From positions 1-25,532 of the forward strand of contig JAICTU010000058.1 in NCBI GenBank assembly GCA_025936205.1: DNA of 25,532 bases, written 5' to 3'. The number at the start of each line of letters is the position of its first letter. Within the stretch, counting starts at the first letter, position 1. This DNA comes from Polyangiaceae bacterium. Lineage in GTDB: Bacteria; Myxococcota; Polyangia; Polyangiales; Polyangiaceae. The notes beneath the pieces are model-generated. The model searched no databases. It was not told the origin of the DNA and saw only the letters and a program-made list of their open reading frames with translations. This document shows positions 6,551-13,962 of the stretch, in pieces. A program made the position numbers and the translations under genes.

Positions 6551-7786
6551 ATGCGCATCTCTCCGTTCGCCGCCTTGCGTCCGCAACCCGAGCTCGCCGA
6601 GCGCGTGGCAGCGGTTCCCTACGACGTCGTCAACACGGAGGAAGCCCGGCGGCTGGCAGAGGGTAATCCGCTGAGTTTTCTGCACGTTTCGCGCTCGGAG
6701 ATCGACTTGCCCCCGGGCACGGACCCGTACTCCGCGCCGGTCTATCAACGAGCCCTGGAGAATCTGCGCAAGCTGGAGCAGGAGGCTCTGCTGCGCGAGA
6801 GTTCAGCCAGCACCTACGTGTATCGGCAGGAGACGACCCTGCTCGGCAAGGCCGTGCGCCAGACGAGCCTGGTCTGTTGCGGGCATGTCGATGAGTACGC
6901 GAGCGGGATCATCAAGCGCCACGAGAAGACGCGGCGCGACAAGGAGGATGATCGCACGCGCCATACCTTGACCCTGAGGACCAACACCGGCCCCGTCTTC
7001 TTGATGTATCGCGACCGAGCCAGTATCGACAGCCTGATCGAGCGCGAGGTGAGCCGGGCTCCGCTCTACGACTTCGTCGCGGTCGACGGCGTGCGTCATC
7101 AGGTCTGGCGTTGCGCAGCCGCGCAACCGTATGTCGAGGAGTTCTCACGGGTCGAGGCTTCCTACATCGCCGACGGTCACCACCGCGCGGCCTCGGCGGG
7201 TCGTGCCGGTCTCGAGTTGCGTGCGAGCAACCCGAAGCACGACGGCAGCGAAGAGTACAACTGGTTCCTGTGCGCGCTCTTTCCCTCCTCGCAGCTCACG
7301 ATCCTCCCCTATCACCGCGTGCTCCAGGATCTGAACGGGCTCACGCCCAGCGCGCTGATCGACAAGCTGAAGCAGGTCGGCGAGGTATCGCCCACCGATC
7401 AACCGGAGCCCCCGGCGCCCGGCTCGTTCTGTGTGTACGTGGCGGGCAAGTGGCATCGCGTGAGCTTCCCCGCTCACAGCATCGATGCGCGCGACCCGGT
7501 GGGCTCGCTCGATTACTCATTGCTCGGCGATCGCGTGCTCGGACCCATCCTGGGCATCGGGGACATCCGTACGGATCAGCGCATCGACTTCGTCGGCGGC
7601 ATCCGCGGACCCGGCGAGCTGGTCAAGCGGGTAGACAGCGGGCGCGACGCGGTGGCGTTCTCGATGCACGCGACCACCATCGACCACTTGCTGCGCGTGG
7701 CCGACGCCGGGCAGATCATGCCGCCCAAGTCGACCTGGTTCGAGCCCAAGTTGCGCTCCGGCTTGTTGCTGCACTCGCTCGACTGA
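6551..7786 (+). CDS. DUF1015 family protein
   Basis: A 411-residue cytoplasmic protein of normal family length. It begins MRISPFAALRP and VAAVPYDVVNTEEAR, carries GIIKRHEKTRRDKEDDRTRH at about 122-141 and YIADGHHRAASA near 210-222. These conserved His/Arg/Asp-rich blocks define DUF1015 (PF06245). In other organisms the family is often near serine-biosynthesis genes, and its fold has been related to ParB/Srx-like nucleotide-using proteins, so a small-molecule kinase role has been suggested. No serine-biosynthesis gene is in this window. The ATG at 6551 is supported by AAGGAG six bases upstream. The frame is open much further upstream (to about 6158), but that part overlaps the opposite-strand sensor gene and lacks family sequence. 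A strong hairpin follows at 7802-7824. Confidence 0.92.
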   Translation: MRISPFAALRPQPELAERVAAVPYDVVNTEEARRLAEGNPLSFLHVSRSEIDLPPGTDPYSAPVYQRALENLRKLEQEALLRESSASTYVYRQETTLLGKAVRQTSLVCCGHVDEYASGIIKRHEKTRRDKEDDRTRHTLTLRTNTGPVFLMYRDRASIDSLIEREVSRAPLYDFVAVDGVRHQVWRCAAAQPYVEEFSRVEASYIADGHHRAASAGRAGLELRASNPKHDGSEEYNWFLCALFPSSQLTILPYHRVLQDLNGLTPSALIDKLKQVGEVSPTDQPEPPAPGSFCVYVAGKWHRVSFPAHSIDARDPVGSLDYSLLGDRVLGPILGIGDIRTDQRIDFVGGIRGPGELVKRVDSGRDAVAFSMHATTIDHLLRVADAGQIMPPKSTWFEPKLRSGLLLHSLD

Positions 7787-7801
7787 CACTCCGCCGATCG
7801 C

Positions 7802-7824
7802 CGCCGCGGCAGTCTGCCGCGGCG
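7802..7824 (+). terminator. Strong GC hairpin after the DUF1015 gene
   Basis: CGCCGCGGCA (7802-7811) and TGCCGCGGCG (7815-7824) form a perfect 10-bp stem with a 3-base loop, 16 bases after the stop codon. There is no T-tract after it, so it may be a terminator that does not rely on one, or an mRNA-end stabiliser. Confidence 0.55.
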
Positions 7825-7891
7825 ATTCGGACGGCGCGCCCTGGCAACGCGCCGGAACGCTTCTTGCTCGAGGCCTGCGTGGAGGACTTTC

Positions 7892-8833
7892 ATGCGGGTT
7901 TCGAAGCTTACTGTCTGCGCCGGGCTGATCGGGCTGTTCGCGTGCGGAGGGGACCAGCGCACTACCAGCGAGGCGACCACAGACGTGGATGGACTGAACG
8001 GCGAAGCCAGCTCGGCCTCTGGCGCCGACGACGCTTCCGATACGCCGTCGAGCCGGAGTGCCCAGGACAGTCCATCCTCGAGTGTGTCGGATGCGCAGGG
8101 GGTGGCCCCGAACGCCATGCAGCCGCGCCGCAGTTCGCCGCCCGTCGGGGCCGCAGGGGACAACCAGACCCCATCCCGTTCGGATGGTTCCGCGCCCTCC
8201 GGTGCCAGCGGTCCGTCCGCTTCGAGCACGCTGCAGAGTACGGGGCCCCTGCCGGATCTGGTGCTGGACGAGGCATATTTGCTCGACTCGACCCGCTTCG
8301 ACACCCAGACGATCCAAGATCCGTGCGCCGTGCAGCAGGGCTGCGCCACGGGGCTGGGAGATCGGCGCGTGGTGCGCTTCGGCTCGCGGATGGGCAACAT
8401 CGGTGAGGCGGACTTCTTGCTCGGTCCGCCCGACGAGCAGAACGCGCTCTGGACTCCAGACTCCTGCAGCATGCGCTTCAGCCTGGCCGGCTTTGCCCGC
8501 TACGAGTTGCGCGACGCCGCCGGACAGCTGGTGCTCACGGGCACCAAGAACGAGTTCTGCATGACCGACGCCGAGGAATGGATCCCCGAATCGGGCGCTC
8601 AGTGCCACAAGTATACTTGCAAGAACCAGGGCATTGTCCCCGGTTGTGCCGACAATTACGGGACCGACCTGCCGTGCCAGTGGCTGGATGTCACCGACGT
8701 GCCAGCGGGCGATTACGAGCTGAGCGTGACCGTGAACGCCGCGCACGCCATTGCGGAGCAGGACTACGCGAACAACAACGTCACGCTGGGCCTGCACATC
8801 GACGCAGACGGTACGGGCACGGTACTGCGCTGA
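7892..8833 (+). CDS. Lysyl-oxidase-like lipoprotein lacking the copper-site histidines
   Basis: A 313-residue protein. Residues 1-18 are a lipoprotein signal (GLIGLFAC, C18), 19-118 is a Ser/Ala/Pro-rich linker, and about 119-305 align by eye with the lysyl oxidase catalytic domain (PF01186): PDLVLDEAYLLDS, VRFGSRMGNIGEADFLLG, FARYELRDA, KNEFCMTD, GCADNYGTDLPCQWLDVTDV, GDYELSVTVN, DYANNNV. The lysine and tyrosine that would form the LTQ cofactor are kept (K219, Y256). The HxHxH copper ligands that should follow C192 are S193, R195 and S197. Oxidation of peptidyl lysine is therefore unlikely, and the protein may be a binding or structural variant on the cell surface. GGAGGA at 7881-7886 supports the ATG. 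At least nine cysteines remain in the exported part, consistent with disulfides. The family call is strong; loss of activity is inferred. Confidence 0.85.
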   Translation: MRVSKLTVCAGLIGLFACGGDQRTTSEATTDVDGLNGEASSASGADDASDTPSSRSAQDSPSSSVSDAQGVAPNAMQPRRSSPPVGAAGDNQTPSRSDGSAPSGASGPSASSTLQSTGPLPDLVLDEAYLLDSTRFDTQTIQDPCAVQQGCATGLGDRRVVRFGSRMGNIGEADFLLGPPDEQNALWTPDSCSMRFSLAGFARYELRDAAGQLVLTGTKNEFCMTDAEEWIPESGAQCHKYTCKNQGIVPGCADNYGTDLPCQWLDVTDVPAGDYELSVTVNAAHAIAEQDYANNNVTLGLHIDADGTGTVLR

Positions 8834-8911
8834 AGCGCGCCGTTGCACTGGTCTGACAAGGCCGACACGCAGGCCTGCCACGCCTCCGTCAGCTTGCCAC
8901 GCTTCCCCGCT

Positions 8912-8948
8912 GTGCCGGTCCGCTCTGCTCGAAAAAGGCAGCCGGCAC
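8912..8948. repeat. Inverted repeat between the lysyl-oxidase-like gene and the small membrane protein
   Basis: GTGCCGG (8912-8918) and CCGGCAC (8942-8948) form a 7-bp dyad across 23 bases, which include an A-run at 8932-8936. It may be a weak terminator for the gene ending at 8833. The loop is long, so this is tentative. Confidence 0.25.
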
Positions 8949-8970
8949 GCGGATTGCTCCACGCTTCAGC

Positions 8971-9168
8971 ATGAGCCACAGGGTGAACGGATCGCAGGAC
9001 CTGACGCGCTACCCCGTATGGATGGCGTGGCTCGTCGGCTGCTTCGCCTCCACCGGCTGCGAGCTGGTGAAGGGTATCTTCAAGGCCGGTGTCTGGACGG
9101 GCGTGATCGCAGTCCTGGCCGTGATCGGCCTATTGATCTACGGCGTGACCAAGCTCGCCCGTCGCTGA
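8971..9168 (+). CDS. Small membrane protein, possibly a lipoprotein
   Basis: A 65-residue protein. Residues 15-30 (PVWMAWLVGCFASTGC) look like a signal segment with two possible lipobox cysteines, in LVGC and STGC. Then ELVKGIFKAGVWTGVIAVLAVIGLLIYGVTKLARR gives an amphipathic patch (IFKAGVW), a transmembrane helix at about 40-58 and a basic end. The IFKAGVWTG motif followed by one helix occurs in a group of very short bacterial membrane proteins that databases often label without a proven function. No good ribosome-binding site precedes ATG 8971. An in-frame ATG at 9022 is an alternative that would start directly in the hydrophobic segment. The gene ends 20 bases from the converging M16 gene. 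Confidence 0.65.
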   Translation: MSHRVNGSQDLTRYPVWMAWLVGCFASTGCELVKGIFKAGVWTGVIAVLAVIGLLIYGVTKLARR

Positions 9169-9188
9169 GGGCCTCCTCGGAGACCTCG

Positions 9189-10718
9189 TCACTCGATGAA
9201 TTCTGCGGGCGCAGCCTGGGCAGTGATCCCCTTGGCGGCCAGCAGCGGCGTGATCTTTTGCTTGTCGCCCACGATGACCACGGCCATGCGATCGGGCGTG
9301 ATGCGCGCGCCTTCGGCAGCAGCCATCCGTTGATCGACCTCCAGGATGCGGCCCGCGAAGCGGCTTTGATAGTCGTTGGGCAAGCTGTCCACGTACAGCT
9401 CGGTGGTGTCGGCGAGGATCTTCCTCACGTGCTCCAAGTTGCCGCCGAGCTGGTGGATCAGGTCGGTCTTGGAGCGATCGAGCTCATCGGGAGTGATGCT
9501 ATCGGCCTTGCCCGAGGCGATGTTGCGTAGCTCGAGCGTGAACTGCTCCAGTGCGTCCGCTGTGCTTTCGGTCTTAATGCTGCTCTGGCCGACGAAGGCG
9601 CCAAACCGGCGGGTGGCCAGGGCGGTGGAGCGCACGCCGTAGGTGTAGGCGTGCTTTTCGCGAAGATTGAGGTTCAGCCGCGAAGTGAACAATCCGCCGA
9701 GCAGGTTGTTCATCACCTGGCGCGCCTCGTAGCCGGCTGCCCCGCGTTCGGGGAACGCCTGGCCCACGAACAGCGCGCTCTGTACGGAATCCGGGCGATC
9801 CACGATCCAGACGGTGGTCTGTGCGGGAGCGGGCGGCAGCTTCACCGGGGGCAAGCTCGGGGCGTTGCGCGCGGGCAGCTTACCGAGCTCCTTCTTCACC
9901 AGCTCGGTCAGATGATCCAGCGTCAGATCACCGACGGCGAGCACCGCCAGGTTGCCAGCCACGTACCACTGACGATGGAACTCGAGCAGGTCGTTGCGCT
10001 TCAATTTCTCCACGTCGGGCACGCTGCCGCGTACCGGCGCGGCCAGTGCCGAGCCGAACAGCGCGCGCATGCCGGCGAGCGAAGCCAATCGGCTCGGCTC
10101 CTGGCGTTCGCTGCGCAGCGAGTCGAGCCATTGCTTGCGGATTCGTTCCACGTCTGCCGGCGCAAAGCGCGGCTGGGTGATCACCTCCGCGAGCAGCGAC
10201 AGCGCAGCATCCGCGTCCGAGGGCAGGACCTCGACCGAAACGCTGCTGCCGTCGCGGCCCGTGTCGAAATCGATGCTGGCGCCCAGCGCCTCTGCCGCCT
10301 CGGCCAGCTGCAGACCGCTCTTCTTCTGGGTGGCCTCGGTCATCAGCCGCAGCGTGAGCGCCGCGAGCCCGCTGCGGCCGGGGCCGCACGCCGCGCCACC
10401 CGCCAGGGCATTGACCGAGAGCGCGACCGTGCCCGACTTGCGCGGGACCAGCCAAACTTGCACGCCGTTCGGCAGCCGCGTCATCTGCGCTGGCGGATAC
10501 TCGAAAGGCCGCGGCGCACCGGCAGCGGGCGGTGTCTGCCGCCAGCTCTGATCGCCCGCTTCGCTCGCGGCGCCGCCGCCGGCCGTTTCCTCCGGCGTGG
10601 CTCCGCCTTTGCCGGGCGTTCCGGCGCAGCTCAGAGCGAGCAGCGCGATCCCGCTCCAGCGCGCGCGGCGCGCGCGCTGAAGGGGCTGCGACCAGCGAGA
10701 GGAGTTGCGGGTGCTCAT
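9189..10718 (-). CDS. M16 family peptidase-like subunit without the zinc motif, predicted lipoprotein
   Basis: A 509-residue protein. The basic N-terminus and WSGIALLALSC give a lipoprotein signal with C31, and a Gly/Ala/Glu linker runs to about 70. The first M16 domain follows (MTRLPNGVQVWLVPRKSGTVALSVNALAGG), but at the place of the HxxEH motif it reads GLAALTLRLMTEAT, so it binds no zinc. The second half carries FHRQWYVAGNLAVLAVGDL and ALFVGQAFPERGAAGYEARQVMNNLLGG, and then HAYTYGVRSTALATRRFGAF, the region with the Arg/Tyr residues that help bind substrate in non-catalytic subunits. It overlaps the upstream catalytic gene by four bases (ATGA, 10715-10718), so the two are probably made together and form a heterodimer. 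The location would be the outer membrane or periplasmic face. Confidence 0.9.
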   Translation of the reverse strand: MSTRNSSRWSQPLQRARRARWSGIALLALSCAGTPGKGGATPEETAGGGAASEAGDQSWRQTPPAAGAPRPFEYPPAQMTRLPNGVQVWLVPRKSGTVALSVNALAGGAACGPGRSGLAALTLRLMTEATQKKSGLQLAEAAEALGASIDFDTGRDGSSVSVEVLPSDADAALSLLAEVITQPRFAPADVERIRKQWLDSLRSERQEPSRLASLAGMRALFGSALAAPVRGSVPDVEKLKRNDLLEFHRQWYVAGNLAVLAVGDLTLDHLTELVKKELGKLPARNAPSLPPVKLPPAPAQTTVWIVDRPDSVQSALFVGQAFPERGAAGYEARQVMNNLLGGLFTSRLNLNLREKHAYTYGVRSTALATRRFGAFVGQSSIKTESTADALEQFTLELRNIASGKADSITPDELDRSKTDLIHQLGGNLEHVRKILADTTELYVDSLPNDYQSRFAGRILEVDQRMAAAEGARITPDRMAVVIVGDKQKITPLLAAKGITAQAAPAEFIE

Positions 10719-12172
10719 GGTGCTTTGCCTTTCTCGCCCGCGGCGGGCTTCTCATTTGCGTTGGCTGCAGCCTTGGGCAAGGTGACCACCACCACCCGTT
10801 GCTGGGGGGCCAGGTGGGCCTGCATCCGGCGCTGCACTTCGGCAGGTTCCACTGCCTGGAGCTTCAGCATTTCGCTGGGCAGGCGCCCCGGGTCGCCGAG
10901 ATAGTGATTGAGCTTCTGCAGAACGCCGGCGCGGCCTGCGTCTCCCGCGCCGCCGTTCAGGAGTTGCAACGAGCTCGAAAGCTGCACCACGATGTTCTTT
11001 TTGGCCCGGCTCAGCTCCTCGCCCGTCGGGCCGCTGCTCGCGAGCTTCGCCACGCTGGCCTGCATCGCTTGCTCCACTCGCTCCACCGGAACGCCGCTGG
11101 AGACCAGTGCCTCCAGCGCGAGCACGCCGCCGTACTCGTTGTCATCGAGCCACGAGTCCACCTGCGTGGCGAGCTCGGTCACGACCAGGTCCTGATACAG
11201 CCGCGAGGCTTTGCCCGAGCCCAGCACGTGGCTCGCGAGCTCCAGACCAGGTTCCTCCGGACCGAACGCGGGGGGGATCAGCCAGGCCATCGTGACCTTG
11301 GCGAGCGAGACATTCTCCTGCACCTCCAGGCGCGCCGGCTCCTTGCGCGCCGCTGTCACCAGCTGGCGCCGCTCTAGCTTGGGGCGCTTGCGCAAGGGAC
11401 CAAAATAGTGCTGGATGAGCTGCTTGGTGCGCTCCACGTCGAAGTCGCCGACCAGCGCCAGGGTGGCGTTACTGGGCGCATAGTAAGCATCGAAGAAGGC
11501 GCGCACATCATCGAAGGTGGCGTGATTCAGGTCTTCGATCGAGCCGATCACGTTGCCGTGATAGGGGTGTCCAGCGGGAAAGAAGGTATCGTAGAGAGCG
11601 AGCTCACTGGGGCCGTAGGGGCGGTTCTCGTAGCTCTGCCGGCGCTCGTTCAGCACCACCCCGCGCTGGACCTCCAGGCGATCGGGCGTGAGCGCGTCAA
11701 TCATGAAGCCCATGCGATCGCTCTCCAACCACAGCACGAGCTCGAGCTGCTCGCTGGGCACGGTCTCGAAGTAGTTGGTGCGGTCGAAGCTGGTGGTGCC
11801 GTTCACGTTGGTGCCGCCGGCGGCTTCGATCAACGTGTCGAACTGCCGCCCGGCGTACTTGGAGCCCTCGAACATCAGGTGCTCGAACAGGTGCGCGAAG
11901 CCGGAGCGCTTCGGAGGCTCGTTGGCGGGACCCACATGATACCAGACGTTGAGCGCGACGCGCGGCAAGCTGGGATCGCGAGCGAGGATCACCTCGAGCC
12001 CGTTGTCGAGCGTGTACTTCTCGAATGGGATGTCGAAGCCGCTCTTGGGAGTTGGCCCTGGTTGCTCCTGCGCTGGGGACGGCGGGGGCGTCTCTGCTCG
12101 CGAGGTACCCAGGAGGCCCCACAGCGCGATCAAGGCACTCGACGCGATCGGTCGGACACGCGACAACGGCAT
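10715..12172 (-). CDS. M16 family zinc peptidase (catalytic subunit)
   Basis: A 485-residue protein with an N-terminal signal peptide (hydrophobic ASSALIALWGLL, likely cut after SRA near residue 26). The first M16 domain begins at about 50 (FEKYTLDNGLEVILARDPSLP) and has the inverted zinc motif HLFEH at 94-98 (H94, E97, H98) and the downstream glutamate E176 in VVLNERRQ, 79 residues after E97. Both are as expected for an active pitrilysin/processing-peptidase-like enzyme. The second domain starts near 220 (YYAPSNATLALVGDFD). It should degrade or process peptides outside the cytoplasm. It is the first gene of a two-gene operon; the second gene encodes the zinc-less partner. The start lies 46 bases from the divergent acetyltransferase start, so promoters must overlap or be very compact. 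Confidence 0.92.
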   Translation of the reverse strand: MPLSRVRPIASSALIALWGLLGTSRAETPPPSPAQEQPGPTPKSGFDIPFEKYTLDNGLEVILARDPSLPRVALNVWYHVGPANEPPKRSGFAHLFEHLMFEGSKYAGRQFDTLIEAAGGTNVNGTTSFDRTNYFETVPSEQLELVLWLESDRMGFMIDALTPDRLEVQRGVVLNERRQSYENRPYGPSELALYDTFFPAGHPYHGNVIGSIEDLNHATFDDVRAFFDAYYAPSNATLALVGDFDVERTKQLIQHYFGPLRKRPKLERRQLVTAARKEPARLEVQENVSLAKVTMAWLIPPAFGPEEPGLELASHVLGSGKASRLYQDLVVTELATQVDSWLDDNEYGGVLALEALVSSGVPVERVEQAMQASVAKLASSGPTGEELSRAKKNIVVQLSSSLQLLNGGAGDAGRAGVLQKLNHYLGDPGRLPSEMLKLQAVEPAEVQRRMQAHLAPQQRVVVVTLPKAAANANEKPAAGEKGKAP

Positions 12173-12180
12173 GCTCGGGT

Positions 12181-12209
12181 TTTACACGAATTGTCCCGGC
12201 CCATGCTAC
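12181..12209 (+). promoter_or_regulatory. Possible promoter for the GNAT gene
   Basis: TTTACA (12181-12186) and TGCTAC (12204-12209) have a 17-base spacer. The -35 matches five of six consensus bases; the -10 is poor. A start site near 12216 would give an almost leaderless mRNA, which fits the lack of a ribosome-binding site before ATG 12219. Confidence 0.25.
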
Positions 12210-12218
12210 CCTCACGGC

Positions 12219-12668
12219 ATGGAGCTGAGTGTAGGGCCCGCCGAGTCCGAGTCGGAGCGCGCCCTCGCGCGGTCGATCCGCCATGCGGTGTTCGTAGAGG
12301 AGCAAGGCGTGCCCGCGCAGCTCGAGATCGACGGTCTCGACGACCAGTGTCGCCACTTCCTGGTGCGCTGTCGGCTCGAGGACGGGGGCCAGCAAGCCGT
12401 GGCTACGGCGCGCGCGCGCCTCACGGCGCGAGGCTGGAAGATCGAGCGTGTGGCAGTCTTGCGCGAGCAGCGCGGGCGTTCCGTAGGTGCCGCGCTGGTG
12501 CAGCACATGCTCGGCGCGGCGCCGGAGAACCAGATCATCTACATCCACGCCCAAGAGGGCGCGATCGGGTTCTGGAAGCGGCTCGGCTTTGCTGTCGAGG
12601 GGCCCGAGTTCTTCGAGGCCGGCATCGCGCACCGGCTGATGCGCTGGACCGCGCCGCGCGCGGACTGA
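12219..12668 (+). CDS. GNAT family N-acetyltransferase
   Basis: A 149-residue single-domain protein. SIRHAVFVEEQGVPAQLEID is the opening typical of the ElaA/YjcF branch of GNAT enzymes. It is followed by FLVRCRLEDG and AVATARARL, then the acetyl-CoA loop in ERVAVLREQRGRSVGAALVQ (residues about 74-95), and IIYIHAQEGAIGFWKRLGFAVEG, the last strand and helix of the fold. It transfers an acetyl group from acetyl-CoA to an amine; the substrate cannot be read from the sequence. The frame is open upstream (to 11949), but that part overlaps the M16 gene and has no family sequence, so ATG 12219 is chosen. It is monocistronic, divergent from the M16 operon, and followed by a tandem repeat. Confidence 0.85.
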   Translation: MELSVGPAESESERALARSIRHAVFVEEQGVPAQLEIDGLDDQCRHFLVRCRLEDGGQQAVATARARLTARGWKIERVAVLREQRGRSVGAALVQHMLGAAPENQIIYIHAQEGAIGFWKRLGFAVEGPEFFEAGIAHRLMRWTAPRAD

Positions 12669-12683
12669 GCGCTCGGCGTCACC

Positions 12684-12788
12684 GATGTCCCTGTCACTGA
12701 TGTCCCTGTCACTGATGTCCCTGTCACTGATGTCCCTGTCACTGATGTCCCTGTCACTGATGTCCCTGTCACTGATGTCACTGTCGAG
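12684..12788. repeat. 15-bp tandem repeat (six perfect units plus one variant)
   Basis: The unit GATGTCCCTGTCACT repeats exactly at 12684, 12699, 12714, 12729, 12744 and 12759, and a diverged seventh copy (GATGTCACTGTCGAG) fills 12774-12788. The array starts 15 bases after the GNAT stop codon and runs into the 3' end of hmgA, whose stop codon (12778-12780) and last two codons lie in the diverged copy. Read on the minus strand in the hmgA frame, every unit carries a TGA. Perfect units point to recent expansion. Confidence 0.95.
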
Positions 12789-13962
12789 CGTGAAAGCTCG
12801 CTTCGTATCCCGGATCTTCGATTTCCAGCGCAGCGCCCGTTGGTAGCAGTCGCTGGCGGCAGTCGAGCATCACCGCGACCTCCTCGGTGTGGCGCGCGCC
12901 AGGGCTGCTCTCGTAGCGCCCCGGATGTGGCCCGTGCGGGACCCCGCGCGGATGATGCGTGATGCTGCCGCGCCCCACGCCGAGGCGAGACGAGAACTCG
13001 CCGTCCACGTAGAACAGCACTTCATCGATGTCGACGTTGCTGTGCGGGTACGGGCAAGGCACCGCGTCTGGATGAAAATCGAGCGGCCGCGGCACGAAGC
13101 TGCAGATCAGCGCACCGGTAGCTTCAAAGGTGGCGTGCCAGGTCGGCGGCAGGTGCACCGAGCTCACGCGCGGTTGAAAGGCGAGGATGGGGAAGGCCCA
13201 GGGATACACGCTGCCGTCCCAGCCGACGACATCGAGCGGGCTATGCCCGTACAAGAAGCGCTGGCGCACCTCGCCCGATTTCACCCACACTTCTCGCAGT
13301 CCCTCGTCGCGCGGGCCCAGAAACGTGGGGCGCCGAAAGTCGCGATGACTGTACGGCGCGTCCATGCGCAGCTGGCCGACGGCGTTGCGGAAGGCGCGGG
13401 GAATGGCGAGCCCGTCGCTGAATTCCAGCGACAGGTAGTGCTGCGGCTGGCTGGCATCGATCAGCAGACGGTACAGCACACCCTTGGGCAAGCACACGTA
13501 GTCGCCCGCCTGGAAGTCGAGGTCGCCCAGCGGCGTGCGCAGCGTTCCGCGCCCGGACTGCACGAACAACAGCTCATCGGCACCGGCGTTCAGATGGTAG
13601 CTCGCGTCGTCGCGCGCCGGCTTGCGGCAGCCGATCACCAGATCCGCGTTGTACAGCAAGGGGGTCGAGGCGCCGGCAGGATCGCTCTGCAGCTCGCTGG
13701 TACGATAGTGGCGGCGCGCGAAGCCGGGGCGTGACGGACGCTGCGGCTCGGATCCGCGACCGCCCTCGATGGCGAGCGCAATCGCGAGCGGATCGCCTGC
13801 GGCCTCGAGCGCCTGGGGGCGATCGAGGTGATAGGCGATCGTGAAGGGTCCTTCGAAGCCCTGCCGCGTCAGGCAGTACTCGTAGCGCAAGCGCCCGTCG
13901 GGGCCGCGCAGCGCCGTGTGCGGCTTGGCGGGCAGCTCACCGAAGCTCAGGCGCTCTAGCAC
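12778..13962 (-). CDS. hmgA: Homogentisate 1,2-dioxygenase
   Basis: A 394-residue cupin-fold iron enzyme that opens the aromatic ring of homogentisate to give maleylacetoacetate. The N-terminal part (YEYCLTRQGFEGPFTIAYHLDRPQ) and the central FVQSGRGTLRTPLGDLDFQAGDYV are cupin strands. The likely iron ligands are H307 (PYPHSN), E314 (DIDEVLFY) and H343 (VPHGPHP, followed by GRYE). At about 394 residues it belongs to the shorter bacterial form (human and Pseudomonas enzymes are nearer 430-445). I choose GTG 13962: it overlaps the hppD stop by seven bases and has GAAGGAG five bases upstream. The frame is open to 14475, but that part is the shadow of hppD. It is the last gene of the tyrosine operon, and its stop lies within a tandem repeat. 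Confidence 0.92.
   Translation of the reverse strand: MLERLSFGELPAKPHTALRGPDGRLRYEYCLTRQGFEGPFTIAYHLDRPQALEAAGDPLAIALAIEGGRGSEPQRPSRPGFARRHYRTSELQSDPAGASTPLLYNADLVIGCRKPARDDASYHLNAGADELLFVQSGRGTLRTPLGDLDFQAGDYVCLPKGVLYRLLIDASQPQHYLSLEFSDGLAIPRAFRNAVGQLRMDAPYSHRDFRRPTFLGPRDEGLREVWVKSGEVRQRFLYGHSPLDVVGWDGSVYPWAFPILAFQPRVSSVHLPPTWHATFEATGALICSFVPRPLDFHPDAVPCPYPHSNVDIDEVLFYVDGEFSSRLGVGRGSITHHPRGVPHGPHPGRYESSPGARHTEEVAVMLDCRQRLLPTGAALEIEDPGYEASFHARQ

Noticed and set aside
7111..8406. Long plus-strand ORF overlapping DUF1015 and the lysyl-oxidase-like gene
   Set aside because: It is an Arg-rich shadow frame across two well-supported genes and their intergenic hairpin.
8971..9168. Naming the small membrane protein as phosphatidate cytidylyltransferase
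   Set aside because: Such short proteins carry this label in some databases, but 65 residues with one helix cannot hold that enzyme.
12539..12781. Minus-strand ORF with a five-residue repeat (VTGTS)
   Set aside because: It is a translation of the 15-bp tandem repeat in another frame plus the shadow of the GNAT gene; it has no ribosome-binding site or independent support.
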